5,765 bases of DNA from Sphingomonadales bacterium. Lineage in GTDB: Bacteria > Pseudomonadota > Alphaproteobacteria > Sphingomonadales > Sphingomonadaceae. This document shows, piece after piece, positions 1 through 5,765 of this stretch. The notes beneath the pieces are model-generated. The model did no database searches. It had not been told where the DNA came from and worked only from the letters and a program-made list of their open reading frames with translations. The DNA lies in assembly GCA_025360285.1 (NCBI GenBank), contig JANYCM010000102.1, positions 1 through 5,765 on the forward strand, given 5' to 3'. The position numbers and the translations under genes were made by a program. Positions within the stretch are counted from its first letter, which is position 1. Each line of letters begins with the position of its first letter.

Positions 1-876
1 CAAGAAATTTTCACCCGTGGTGACAACCAGGGTCATCACCAGCACGACCTGCATGGCGACGCGCATCGCGCCGACGGCCGCGGCGCTGCCCACCCCCGCA
101 ATCAGCACGAACAACAACCAGTCCGAAAACATCTGAAGGCCCTGGATCGTCATGATCGGAAAGCCCGACGAGCGCAGCCGTTTGGCATCGACCGGCAGCG
201 CCGGTGCCCAGGGCCGGCTGTCCCGCCGCACGATGATCCACATGAGAACAACCGAGGCGAATTGGCAGCCAAAGAAAAACAGCACGGCACTGGGCGAGCT
301 TGTCGGCTGCCCGAGTTTCCACAGCAGCGCCACCAGGCCAGCAAAAAAGAAGCTGTTCAGCCCTTCAAAGAATTGCCCCGCCACCGGGCGGCCCGCAGCG
401 CGGATATTGGCCAGCCCCAGCCGGTAAAAGCTCACCGTGGCGATACCGACCGCCCCGGCCAGCAGCGAATCATGATTGGTATCCAGCAGGCGAGCCAGCG
501 GCCCGGCGCCCGCCACCGCGACAAACACCAGGGTCATGGCGACCGTCACGATAGCGATCGACAGCGTTGCGAAGCGCTGTACGCCGCGCGCCGCCCCGGT
601 GGCTCCCTGGCGCAAATCGCCGGCGATTTCGCGCAGCGACACGACATCCAGACCGTGCAGCGCAATGACCCCCAGCAGGGTCGCGGTGACGACGCTAAAA
701 CTATAGTCGCCGACAATCGCCGGCCCGGCGCTGCGCGCCAGTAGCGCCGTCGCCAGAAACGCCGCCAGGGCATTGGCGCCCTTCAGCCCGTAGGCAAACA
801 GCGCCGGGGATTTCAGCCCGGCCGCGATCCGCGCCGTGATGGCGGGTCGGGGCGGCGAAACAGGAGGGGCGTTCAT
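1..876 (-). CDS. Polysaccharide flippase-like multi-spanning membrane protein (MOP superfamily), C-terminus outside window
   Basis: This frame is open from an ATG at 876 to the left edge, giving 292 residues of a longer protein. It is strongly hydrophobic, with likely membrane segments near residues 26-46, 58-76, 102-125, 172-188, 197-217 and 253-288 (the last probably two helices), plus a weaker one near 138-156. The N-terminus is cytoplasmic and proline/arginine-rich. The pattern of short loops, glycine-rich helices and the segment GLDVVSLREIAGDLR (75-89) after the second helix resembles Wzx/PST-type oligosaccharide flippases, which move lipid-linked sugars across the inner membrane. No diagnostic catalytic motif exists for this family, so the call rests on topology and general resemblance. 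An AAGG lies nine bases before the ATG. It lies 98 bases downstream of pckA on the same strand with no clear terminator between them, so read-through from pckA is possible. The transported substrate cannot be inferred. Confidence 0.68.
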   Translation of the reverse strand, partial: MNAPPVSPPRPAITARIAAGLKSPALFAYGLKGANALAAFLATALLARSAGPAIVGDYSFSVVTATLLGVIALHGLDVVSLREIAGDLRQGATGAARGVQRFATLSIAIVTVAMTLVFVAVAGAGPLARLLDTNHDSLLAGAVGIATVSFYRLGLANIRAAGRPVAGQFFEGLNSFFFAGLVALLWKLGQPTSSPSAVLFFFGCQFASVVLMWIIVRRDSRPWAPALPVDAKRLRSSGFPIMTIQGLQMFSDWLLFVLIAGVGSAAAVGAMRVAMQVVLVMTLVVTTGENFL

Positions 877-974
877 GGCGGCGAGCCTTAGCCGGGGGCG
901 GCGCGAGCGGCTAGGGTCCAATCATGGTCGGGAGAGCCTTCACCCGGCTTTCAGTCGCCGCGCCCGCCGCAGCC

Positions 975-2582
975 TCACGCCGCCTTTGGCGCGCTTTCCA
1001 TGACGCCGGCATCCACATGATCGGCAAATTGGGCGAAATTGGCGATGAACATGCCGACCAGCGCCTTGGCCTTGACATCATACGCATCCTTGTCGGCCCA
1101 GGTGTCGCGCGGGTTGAGGATCTTGCTGTCGACGCCCGGTACCGCGATCGGCACCTGGAAGCCGAAATTGGGATCGGTGCGGAAGGCGCCGGTCTTCAGT
1201 GTGCCGTCGAGCGCGGCGTTCAACAGCGCGCGGGTCGCCTTGATCGGCATGCGCGAACCGGTTCCGCCCGTGCCCGCGCCGCCGCCGGTCCAGCCGGTGT
1301 TGACCATCCAGACATCGACGCCGCCCTTGGCGATGCGTTCCTTCAACAGGTTGCCATAGATCGACGGGTGGCGCGGCATGAACGGCGCGCCGAAACAGGT
1401 GCTGAACGTGGCATCGGGTTCGGTGACGCCGATTTCGGTGCCGGCAACCCGAGCCGTATAGCCCGACAGGAAATGGTACATGGCCTGGTCAGGAGTCAGC
1501 TTGGCGATGGGGGGCAGAATCCCGAACGCATCGGCGGTCAGCATGATGACATTGTCGGGCACCGGGCCAAGATTGTCGTCCGACGCATTGGGGATGAAAT
1601 CGATCGGATAGGAGGCGCGGCTGTTCTCGGCGAGGCTATTGTCATCCAGATCGATGACCCGCGTCACCGGATCGATGACGACATTTTCCAGCACAGTGCC
1701 GAATCGCTGCGTCGTCGCATAGATTTCCGGTTCGGCTTCGGCCGACAGGCGGATGACCTTGGCGTAGCAGCCGCCTTCGAAATTGAAGACCGCGGTGTCG
1801 GACCAGCCATGTTCATCATCACCGATAAGGGTGCGGCTGGCATCGGCGGAAAGCGTCGTCTTGCCGGTGCCCGACAGGCCGAAGAACACGGCGGTGTCGC
1901 CCTTGGGGCCGATGTTGGCCGAACAATGCATCGGCATGACGCCCTTCAGCGGCAGCAGATAGTTGAGAATCGAGAAGACGCTTTTCTTCATCTCACCGGC
2001 ATATTTCGTGCCGCCGATCAGGATGGTCTTGCCTTCGAAATCCACCGCCACGATGGTTTCACTGCGGCAGCCGTGCCGGGCGGGATCGGCCTTGAAGCTG
2101 GGCAGGTCGATAATCGTGTATTCGGGCAGGAAATCGGCGAGGTCGGCAAGCTCTGGTCGGACCAAAAGGGTGCGGATGAACAGGCTGTGCCAGGCGAATT
2201 CGGTGATGACTCGCACCTTGACGCGATATTCAGGCTGCGAACCGCCGAACAGGTCCTGGACGAACAGGTCGGACTTCGCCGCCAGCGCCGCCTGGAAATC
2301 GGCCTTGACCGCAGCAAACTGTGCCGGCGTGATCGACTTGTTCTTGTCCCACCAGATCACATCCTCGGTGACGGCATCGCGGACGATGAACTTGTCATTG
2401 GCGCTGCGGCCGGTGTGCTTGCCGGTTTCGACGACGAACGCCCCGTCCTTCGACAACAGGCCTTCCTGGCGGGCAACGGCGAGTTCAATCAGCGCCGGGG
2501 TACCAAGGTTCCAGTGCAACGCGGCCGGGGTGGCATAGCCCTGTGCGGCAAGACCATGGCTTGAAATGATCGATGATGGCAC
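975..2582 (-). CDS. pckA: Phosphoenolpyruvate carboxykinase (ATP)
   Basis: This cytoplasmic enzyme converts oxaloacetate and ATP to phosphoenolpyruvate, CO2 and ADP, the first committed step of gluconeogenesis. The call is firm. The P-loop GLSGTGKTT spans residues 235-243 (K241, T242), followed by the metal-binding GDDEHGW with D256. The active-site Y194, K200 and H219 keep the spacing of E. coli Y207, K213 and H232, and the substrate-binding arginine is R59 in HTGRS. At 535 residues it is close to the E. coli length of 540. The frame stays open upstream to an ATG at 2927, but that would add 115 residues without family character. The GTG at 2582 is preferred because it gives the usual length and has AGGAAGGG nine bases upstream. 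It is transcribed divergently from chvI. The promoter proposed at 2671-2699 would give a leader of roughly 80 bases. Confidence 0.97.
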   Translation of the reverse strand: MPSSIISSHGLAAQGYATPAALHWNLGTPALIELAVARQEGLLSKDGAFVVETGKHTGRSANDKFIVRDAVTEDVIWWDKNKSITPAQFAAVKADFQAALAAKSDLFVQDLFGGSQPEYRVKVRVITEFAWHSLFIRTLLVRPELADLADFLPEYTIIDLPSFKADPARHGCRSETIVAVDFEGKTILIGGTKYAGEMKKSVFSILNYLLPLKGVMPMHCSANIGPKGDTAVFFGLSGTGKTTLSADASRTLIGDDEHGWSDTAVFNFEGGCYAKVIRLSAEAEPEIYATTQRFGTVLENVVIDPVTRVIDLDDNSLAENSRASYPIDFIPNASDDNLGPVPDNVIMLTADAFGILPPIAKLTPDQAMYHFLSGYTARVAGTEIGVTEPDATFSTCFGAPFMPRHPSIYGNLLKERIAKGGVDVWMVNTGWTGGGAGTGGTGSRMPIKATRALLNAALDGTLKTGAFRTDPNFGFQVPIAVPGVDSKILNPRDTWADKDAYDVKAKALVGMFIANFAQFADHVDAGVMESAPKAA

Positions 2583-2591
2583 GCGCCAAAT

Positions 2592-2599
2592 CCCTTCCT
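2592..2599 (-). promoter_or_regulatory. Ribosome binding site that fixes the GTG start of pckA
   Basis: On the minus strand AGGAAGGG precedes the GTG at 2582 with a nine-base spacer. It is the strongest Shine-Dalgarno match in the region and decides the start codon against the much longer upstream ATG option. Confidence 0.7.
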
Positions 2600-2670
2600 G
2601 AAGGCCCAGTCGAGCCGTCCCCTGAAATAAGCCCGTTTCGCGGTGGTAGACACCGGGGCCAGCGCTTCGT

Positions 2671-2699
2671 CGCATAACCGCTGCATACGTATTCGTCAA
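2671..2699 (-). promoter_or_regulatory. Putative sigma-70-type promoter of pckA
   Basis: Reading the minus strand, TTGACG (2699-2694) is followed after exactly 17 bases by TATGCG (2676-2671). The -35 box matches the consensus at five of six positions; the -10 box matches only three, as is common in GC-rich alphaproteobacteria. Transcription would start near 2664, leaving about 80 untranslated bases before the GTG at 2582. The spacer contains the palindrome ATACGTAT. This is a prediction from spacing and similarity only. Confidence 0.5.
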
Positions 2700-2740
2700 A
2701 AGCCGTTCGGTTGCGAAAACATAAATTCCGGCCGGCGCTA

Positions 2741-2772
2741 CGATCGGCTGTGCTTGCCAACCGGCAGCATCG
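2741..2772 (+). other. Possible hairpin in the chvI leader
   Basis: CGAT (2741-2744) and GCTG (2747-2750) can pair with CAGC (2765-2768) and ATCG (2769-2772), giving an eight-pair stem with a two-base bulge and a 14-base loop. It ends 18 bases before the chvI start, just upstream of its ribosome binding site. There is no U-tract, so it is not a terminator. The structure is modest and may be chance in GC-rich DNA. Confidence 0.25.
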
Positions 2773-2790
2773 GCGCGACAAGGCACGGCG

Positions 2791-3567
2791 ATGACGCATC
2801 CCAACGCCACCGCTTCGAACGCCAGCGCGGCCAATGCGGTGCCGGGTGTTGCCACAATCGCGCTGGTCGATGATGATCGCAACATCCTGACCTCGGTCTC
2901 GATCGCCCTGCAGAATGAAGGCTTCACCGTACGGCTCTATTCCGACGGTGACACGGCGTTGAAGGCGTTGATCGCCAACCCGCCCGATCTTGCCGTGCTC
3001 GATATCAAGATGCCGCGCATGGACGGCATGGAAGTGCTGCGGCGGCTGCGCGAAAAGTCCGAAATACCGGTGATTTTCCTGACATCCAAGGATACCGAGA
3101 TCGACGAGGCGCTGGGCCTGGCCATGGGCGCCGATGATTACATTGGCAAGCCGTTCAGCCAGCGCCTGCTCATCGAGCGCATTCGCGCCGTGCTGCGCCG
3201 CGTTGCCAACCGGAAGGCCCCCGAACTGGCCGAGGCCGAAACAAGCGCTGAACCGATCATCCGCGGCCGGCTGACGATGGACCCGGCGCGCCACCGCGTC
3301 ACCTGGGATGCCGGGGAAGGCCGGCGCGGCGATGTCGCGCTGACCGTCACCGAATTCATCATCCTGGAAACGCTGGCCAGCCGGCCAGGCTTCGTCAAAT
3401 CGCGCGACCAGTTGATGGATGCTGCCTATTCGCAGGACGTGTATGTCGATGATCGTACCATCGATTCGCACATAAAGCGGCTGCGCAAGAAATTTCGCGC
3501 CGTCGATCATGATTTCAAGGGTATAGAGACGCTCTATGGCGTCGGTTACCGCTTCAACGAGGCCTGA
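2791..3567 (+). CDS. chvI: OmpR-family response regulator, ChvI type
   Basis: This is a DNA-binding response regulator of 258 residues and the partner of the downstream ChvG kinase. In alphaproteobacteria this pair governs envelope stress, surface polysaccharide and acid responses. The receiver domain covers about residues 22-137: acidic pocket D27-D29, phosphoacceptor D71 in VLDIKMPRMDG, T98 and K120 in the KPF motif. A variable linker (about 138-157) leads to a winged-helix domain with TVTEF and the recognition segment VDDRTIDSHIKRLRKKFR, ending in YGVGYRF, typical of OmpR/PhoB outputs. The N-terminal 20 residues before the receiver are rich in Ala and Asn and may be disordered. The ATG is chosen because AAGG lies seven bases upstream; a GTG at 2839 has no such site. 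The end of the gene overlaps the start of chvG by 32 bases. Confidence 0.95.
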   Translation: MTHPNATASNASAANAVPGVATIALVDDDRNILTSVSIALQNEGFTVRLYSDGDTALKALIANPPDLAVLDIKMPRMDGMEVLRRLREKSEIPVIFLTSKDTEIDEALGLAMGADDYIGKPFSQRLLIERIRAVLRRVANRKAPELAEAETSAEPIIRGRLTMDPARHRVTWDAGEGRRGDVALTVTEFIILETLASRPGFVKSRDQLMDAAYSQDVYVDDRTIDSHIKRLRKKFRAVDHDFKGIETLYGVGYRFNEA

Positions 3568-5110
3568 TTCGGCCAGCGACGCTGCCGAGGCCCAGGAATG
3601 GCGGCGCGGCCTCGGTTTTGGCTCGCTTCGGGCGCGGATCTTTGCCGTCAATATCATCGCCGTCATCGTGCTAGCGATCATGTTGCTGTATCTTGATACG
3701 GTGCGATCACGGCTGCTCGATGAACGGACGGGCGAACTGGCGCGGCAGGCGGTGACGATCGCGGGCTTTGCCGGTGATTTGCCGCAGGCGACGCTGGTGC
3801 CGAGCCTTGAACGCCGCAGTTTCGCGCGCGGCACGCGGCTGCGGCTCTATGCCGGCGACGGCGCGCTGCGCGCCGACAATTGGCACCGGGCCGGCAACCG
3901 GCGATTCATCCTGGAAGACCCCGCGCGCGAAAGCTGGCGGCACTGGTCGGCGCGCGCCATTGACCGGGCGCTTGAAAGCGTCGCATCGATCCGGCCGCTG
4001 GTGCCGTTCCGCGAAGCCCGACCCGATCGCGGCGGGCAATGGGACGAGATCGCCGCTGGCGTGGCCGCGCGTGGCCCGGTCACCCGCCTGCGCCGCGCCG
4101 ATGACGGAAATTTCGTGCTGACAGCGGCGGCACCGATAGCGGGCGGCGGCAGCGTCCATCTGACCGACAGCGCCGCCGACCTGACGCGCATATTGCGCGA
4201 TGAACGGCTGACCAGCTTCTGGCTGCTGCTCGCCGTCACCGCGTTGACCCTGGCACTGTCGCTGTATCTGGCGCGCACCATTGTGCGGCCGTTGCGAATG
4301 CTCGCCATCGCCGCGCACCGGGTGCGGCTGGGCCGATCGCGCGAGGTGGTGGTGCCGCGCCTGCCGGAACGGCGCGACGAGATCGGTGCGCTGGCGCGGG
4401 CCTTGTCGGACATGTCGATCGCCCTGCGCCACCGTATCGATGCGACCGAGGCCTTTGCCGCCGATGTCGCGCATGAATTGAAAAACCCACTGGCCTCACT
4501 GCGCAGCGCCGTCGATACACTGGAGTCAGTAGCTGCGCCGTCACTGCGGGACCGGCTGATGGAGGTGATCCGCGATGATGTGGCGCGGCTCGACCGGCTG
4601 ATTACCGATATCGCCGATGCCAGCCGGCTTGATGCTGAATTATCGCGGGCGCGCTTTGAGCGCTTTGATGCCGGCGAACTCGCCGCCGGGCTGGTCGCCG
4701 CCTATCAGGTCTCGGGCCTGCCGCCGGGGCTGGGCATTGCTTTTGACGATGCCGGGCAGCCGGCGTTGGTGCGTGGTGATCCGGCACGGCTGGCGCAGGT
4801 GCTGCGCAATCTGATCGACAATGCCCTGTCCTTTTCGCCGCCCGGCGGCACGGTGCGGGTCACGGCGCAGCGCGCGGCCGGCACGGTGGTGTTGCAGGTG
4901 GCCGATGACGGCCCCGGCGTGCCGCCCGAAAACCGCAGCGATGTGTTCAAGCGCTTCTATTCGCAAAGGCCAGAAGGTGAAGATTTCGGCCGGCATTCGG
5001 GGCTTGGCCTGTCGATTGCCAGCGCCATCGTCGATGCTCATGGCGGCAGCATCCGGGTGGCGGATGCCAGCGCCGGGGCAGCCTTTTGCGTCGAACTGCC
5101 AGCGGCCTGA
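3536..5110 (+). CDS. chvG: Membrane sensor histidine kinase, ChvG type
   Basis: This inner-membrane sensor kinase of 524 residues is expected to phosphorylate ChvI. A cytoplasmic leader of about 33 residues precedes membrane helix 1 (about 35-53). A periplasmic sensing domain of roughly 170 residues follows, then helix 2 (about 228-247) and a HAMP linker starting at ARTIVRPL. The kinase core has H313 in the H-box DVAHELKNPLASL, N425 and N429 in the N-box LRNLIDNAL, D457 in the G1 box ADDGPG, the F-box motif FKRFYS and the G2 box GLGLS at 489-493. All catalytic elements are present, so it should be active. The ATG lies inside the end of chvI with a GAGA-type site seven bases upstream. No other in-frame start precedes helix 1, so translational coupling is likely. 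In rhizobia the periplasmic domain is held inactive by ExoR; no ExoR gene is visible here. The hprK frame begins two bases after the stop. Confidence 0.95.
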   Translation: MASVTASTRPDSASDAAEAQEWRRGLGFGSLRARIFAVNIIAVIVLAIMLLYLDTVRSRLLDERTGELARQAVTIAGFAGDLPQATLVPSLERRSFARGTRLRLYAGDGALRADNWHRAGNRRFILEDPARESWRHWSARAIDRALESVASIRPLVPFREARPDRGGQWDEIAAGVAARGPVTRLRRADDGNFVLTAAAPIAGGGSVHLTDSAADLTRILRDERLTSFWLLLAVTALTLALSLYLARTIVRPLRMLAIAAHRVRLGRSREVVVPRLPERRDEIGALARALSDMSIALRHRIDATEAFAADVAHELKNPLASLRSAVDTLESVAAPSLRDRLMEVIRDDVARLDRLITDIADASRLDAELSRARFERFDAGELAAGLVAAYQVSGLPPGLGIAFDDAGQPALVRGDPARLAQVLRNLIDNALSFSPPGGTVRVTAQRAAGTVVLQVADDGPGVPPENRSDVFKRFYSQRPEGEDFGRHSGLGLSIASAIVDAHGGSIRVADASAGAAFCVELPAA

Positions 5111-5112
5111 CC

Positions 5113-5765
5113 ATGGCACTGCCGCCGACGGTTCATGCGACAGCGGTGGCGCTCGGCGGGCGCGGCGTGCTGCTGCTCGGGCCCTCCGGCGCCGGCAAGT
5201 CCGAACTCGCCCTGCGGCTGATCGATCGCGGCTGGCGCCTGGTCGCCGATGACCGGGTTGTGCTGCGGCGGGAGGGCGACCAGCTCTGGGCCTCCGCTCC
5301 GGCGCCGATCGCCGGGATGCTGGAAGTGCGCGGGGTTGGGCTTGTAGCCGAAACGACGGCGCCGGCGGCAATTGCGCTGGCGGTCGACCTGGTGGCCCCC
5401 GAGCAACGCCTGCCCAATCCGGCGACGTGGCAGCATGACGGCATCGCCCTGCCGCTGCTGGCGCTCGATGGCCGCAGCATCGTCGCGCCGCTGAAACTGG
5501 AACGGGCTTTGCGCGGCGCGGCAGGCGGCGTAAAGGCGACAGCCGTGGGCGCCGACAATCTTTCCGAAACCGATGTGCCGTCGCTGCTGGCGCCGATCCT
5601 CATCGTCAGCGGCATGTCGGGGGCCGGCAAATCGACGGCACTGAAGGCGCTGGAGGATCTGGGCTATGAAGCCGTCGACAATCTGCCACTGGGGCTGCTG
5701 CAACCCTGGCTGGCCTCGGCAGAAGGCCGGCCGCTGGCCTTCGGCATCGATACCCGCACCCGCGC
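5113..5765 (+). CDS. hprK: HPr kinase/phosphorylase fused in frame to RapZ N-terminus (runs off window)
   Basis: Starting at an ATG two bases after chvG, this frame is open for 217 codons to the right edge. Residues 1 to about 134 are a short alphaproteobacterial HprK, which phosphorylates and dephosphorylates HPr on serine. It has H8, Walker A GPSGAGKS (23-30), VADD (44-47), the family signature EVRGVGL (71-77) and ERLP-like EQRLP (97-101), ending around APLKLERAL. Like other alphaproteobacterial forms it lacks the N-terminal domain of the Firmicutes enzymes. No stop follows. A linker (about 135-161) leads to ILIVSG, Walker A GMSGAGKST (167-175), ALEDLGYEAVDNLP and GIDTRTR, all characteristic of the RapZ/YvcJ N-terminus. 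The open frame is directly visible; a true fusion is the plain reading. A sequencing indel splitting or joining two genes cannot be excluded. The chvG-hprK junction has only a weak ribosome binding site, suggesting coupled translation. Confidence 0.85.
   Translation, partial: MALPPTVHATAVALGGRGVLLLGPSGAGKSELALRLIDRGWRLVADDRVVLRREGDQLWASAPAPIAGMLEVRGVGLVAETTAPAAIALAVDLVAPEQRLPNPATWQHDGIALPLLALDGRSIVAPLKLERALRGAAGGVKATAVGADNLSETDVPSLLAPILIVSGMSGAGKSTALKALEDLGYEAVDNLPLGLLQPWLASAEGRPLAFGIDTRTR
5575..5765 (+). other. rapZ: RapZ (RNase adapter/nucleotide-binding) N-terminal domain, partial
   Basis: This is the RapZ-like portion of the frame above. GTG at 5575 is the nearest in-frame codon that could start a separate RapZ, but nothing resembling a Shine-Dalgarno site precedes it. 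The P-loop (GMSGAGKST), the EDLGYEAVDNLP stretch and the GIDTRTR segment align with the start of E. coli RapZ by eye. In E. coli RapZ directs RNase E to the sRNA GlmZ and binds glucosamine-6-phosphate through its C-terminal domain, which lies outside this window. Its role in alphaproteobacteria is less clear. Confidence 0.8.

Noticed and set aside
262..744. 160-codon plus-strand frame over the flippase-like gene
   Set aside because: Its residues are Arg/Gln/Gly-rich and it is antisense to a frame with clear membrane-protein periodicity.
933..951. Small inverted repeat AGAGCC/GGCTTT between pckA and the flippase-like gene as a terminator
   Set aside because: The better pairing is on the plus strand, where no gene ends. 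On the minus strand only four pairs form and there is no U-tract.
924..2564. 546-codon open frame on the plus strand opposite pckA
   Set aside because: It lies antisense to a firmly identified pckA. Its composition (Arg, Gly, Asp and His rich, no recognisable domain) is what a GC-rich antisense frame gives.
2583..2927. N-terminal extension of PckA from an ATG at 2927
   Set aside because: It would add 115 residues without family similarity, cover the predicted promoter and run into chvI. The GTG at 2582 has a strong ribosome binding site and gives normal length.
2485..3834. 449-codon open frame on the minus strand spanning the pckA start, the intergenic region and chvI
   Set aside because: It crosses two real genes and a promoter region and has shadow-like composition with no family motif.
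4640..5703. Minus-strand open frames of 165-255 codons opposite chvG and hprK
   Set aside because: They are antisense shadows of confidently assigned kinases and show no domain character.

Overview
The window comes from a GC-rich bacterium, most likely an alphaproteobacterium and probably a sphingomonad. This rests on three things read from the sequence: a short HPr kinase without its N-terminal domain, a ChvI/ChvG-type two-component pair directly upstream of it, and a divergent ATP-dependent phosphoenolpyruvate carboxykinase gene. That order (pckA <- / -> chvI, chvG, hprK, rapZ) is a known alphaproteobacterial arrangement. The genus cannot be fixed from this stretch.

Layout: bases 1-876 (minus strand) hold the N-terminal 292 residues of a polysaccharide-flippase-like membrane protein that runs off the left edge. 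After a 98-base gap with no convincing terminator comes pckA (975-2582, minus), read from a GTG start with a good ribosome binding site. The 208-base divergent intergenic region carries a recognisable sigma-70-like promoter for pckA and the leader of the rightward operon. That operon contains chvI (2791-3567), chvG (3536-5110, overlapping chvI by 32 bases) and, two bases after chvG, an open frame that starts as HprK and runs off the right edge at 5765.

The most unusual observation is that the HprK frame does not stop. It continues without a stop codon through a linker of about 25-30 residues into the N-terminal P-loop domain of RapZ, so the window appears to encode an HprK-RapZ fusion with two Walker A motifs in one chain. 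In most relatives these are two neighbouring genes. A stop codon in another frame near the expected end of HprK leaves a single-base sequence error as the main alternative explanation.

How the genes fit together: ChvG senses a periplasmic or envelope signal and phosphorylates ChvI. The downstream HprK modifies HPr of the nitrogen-type phosphotransferase system. RapZ is a nucleotide-binding adapter tied, in enterobacteria, to amino-sugar and cell-envelope precursor control. PckA makes phosphoenolpyruvate, the PTS phosphoryl donor. The flippase-like gene may add a surface polysaccharide function. Apart from the fusion, the region looks like ordinary core chromosome, with no mobile elements, RNA genes or CRISPR seen.
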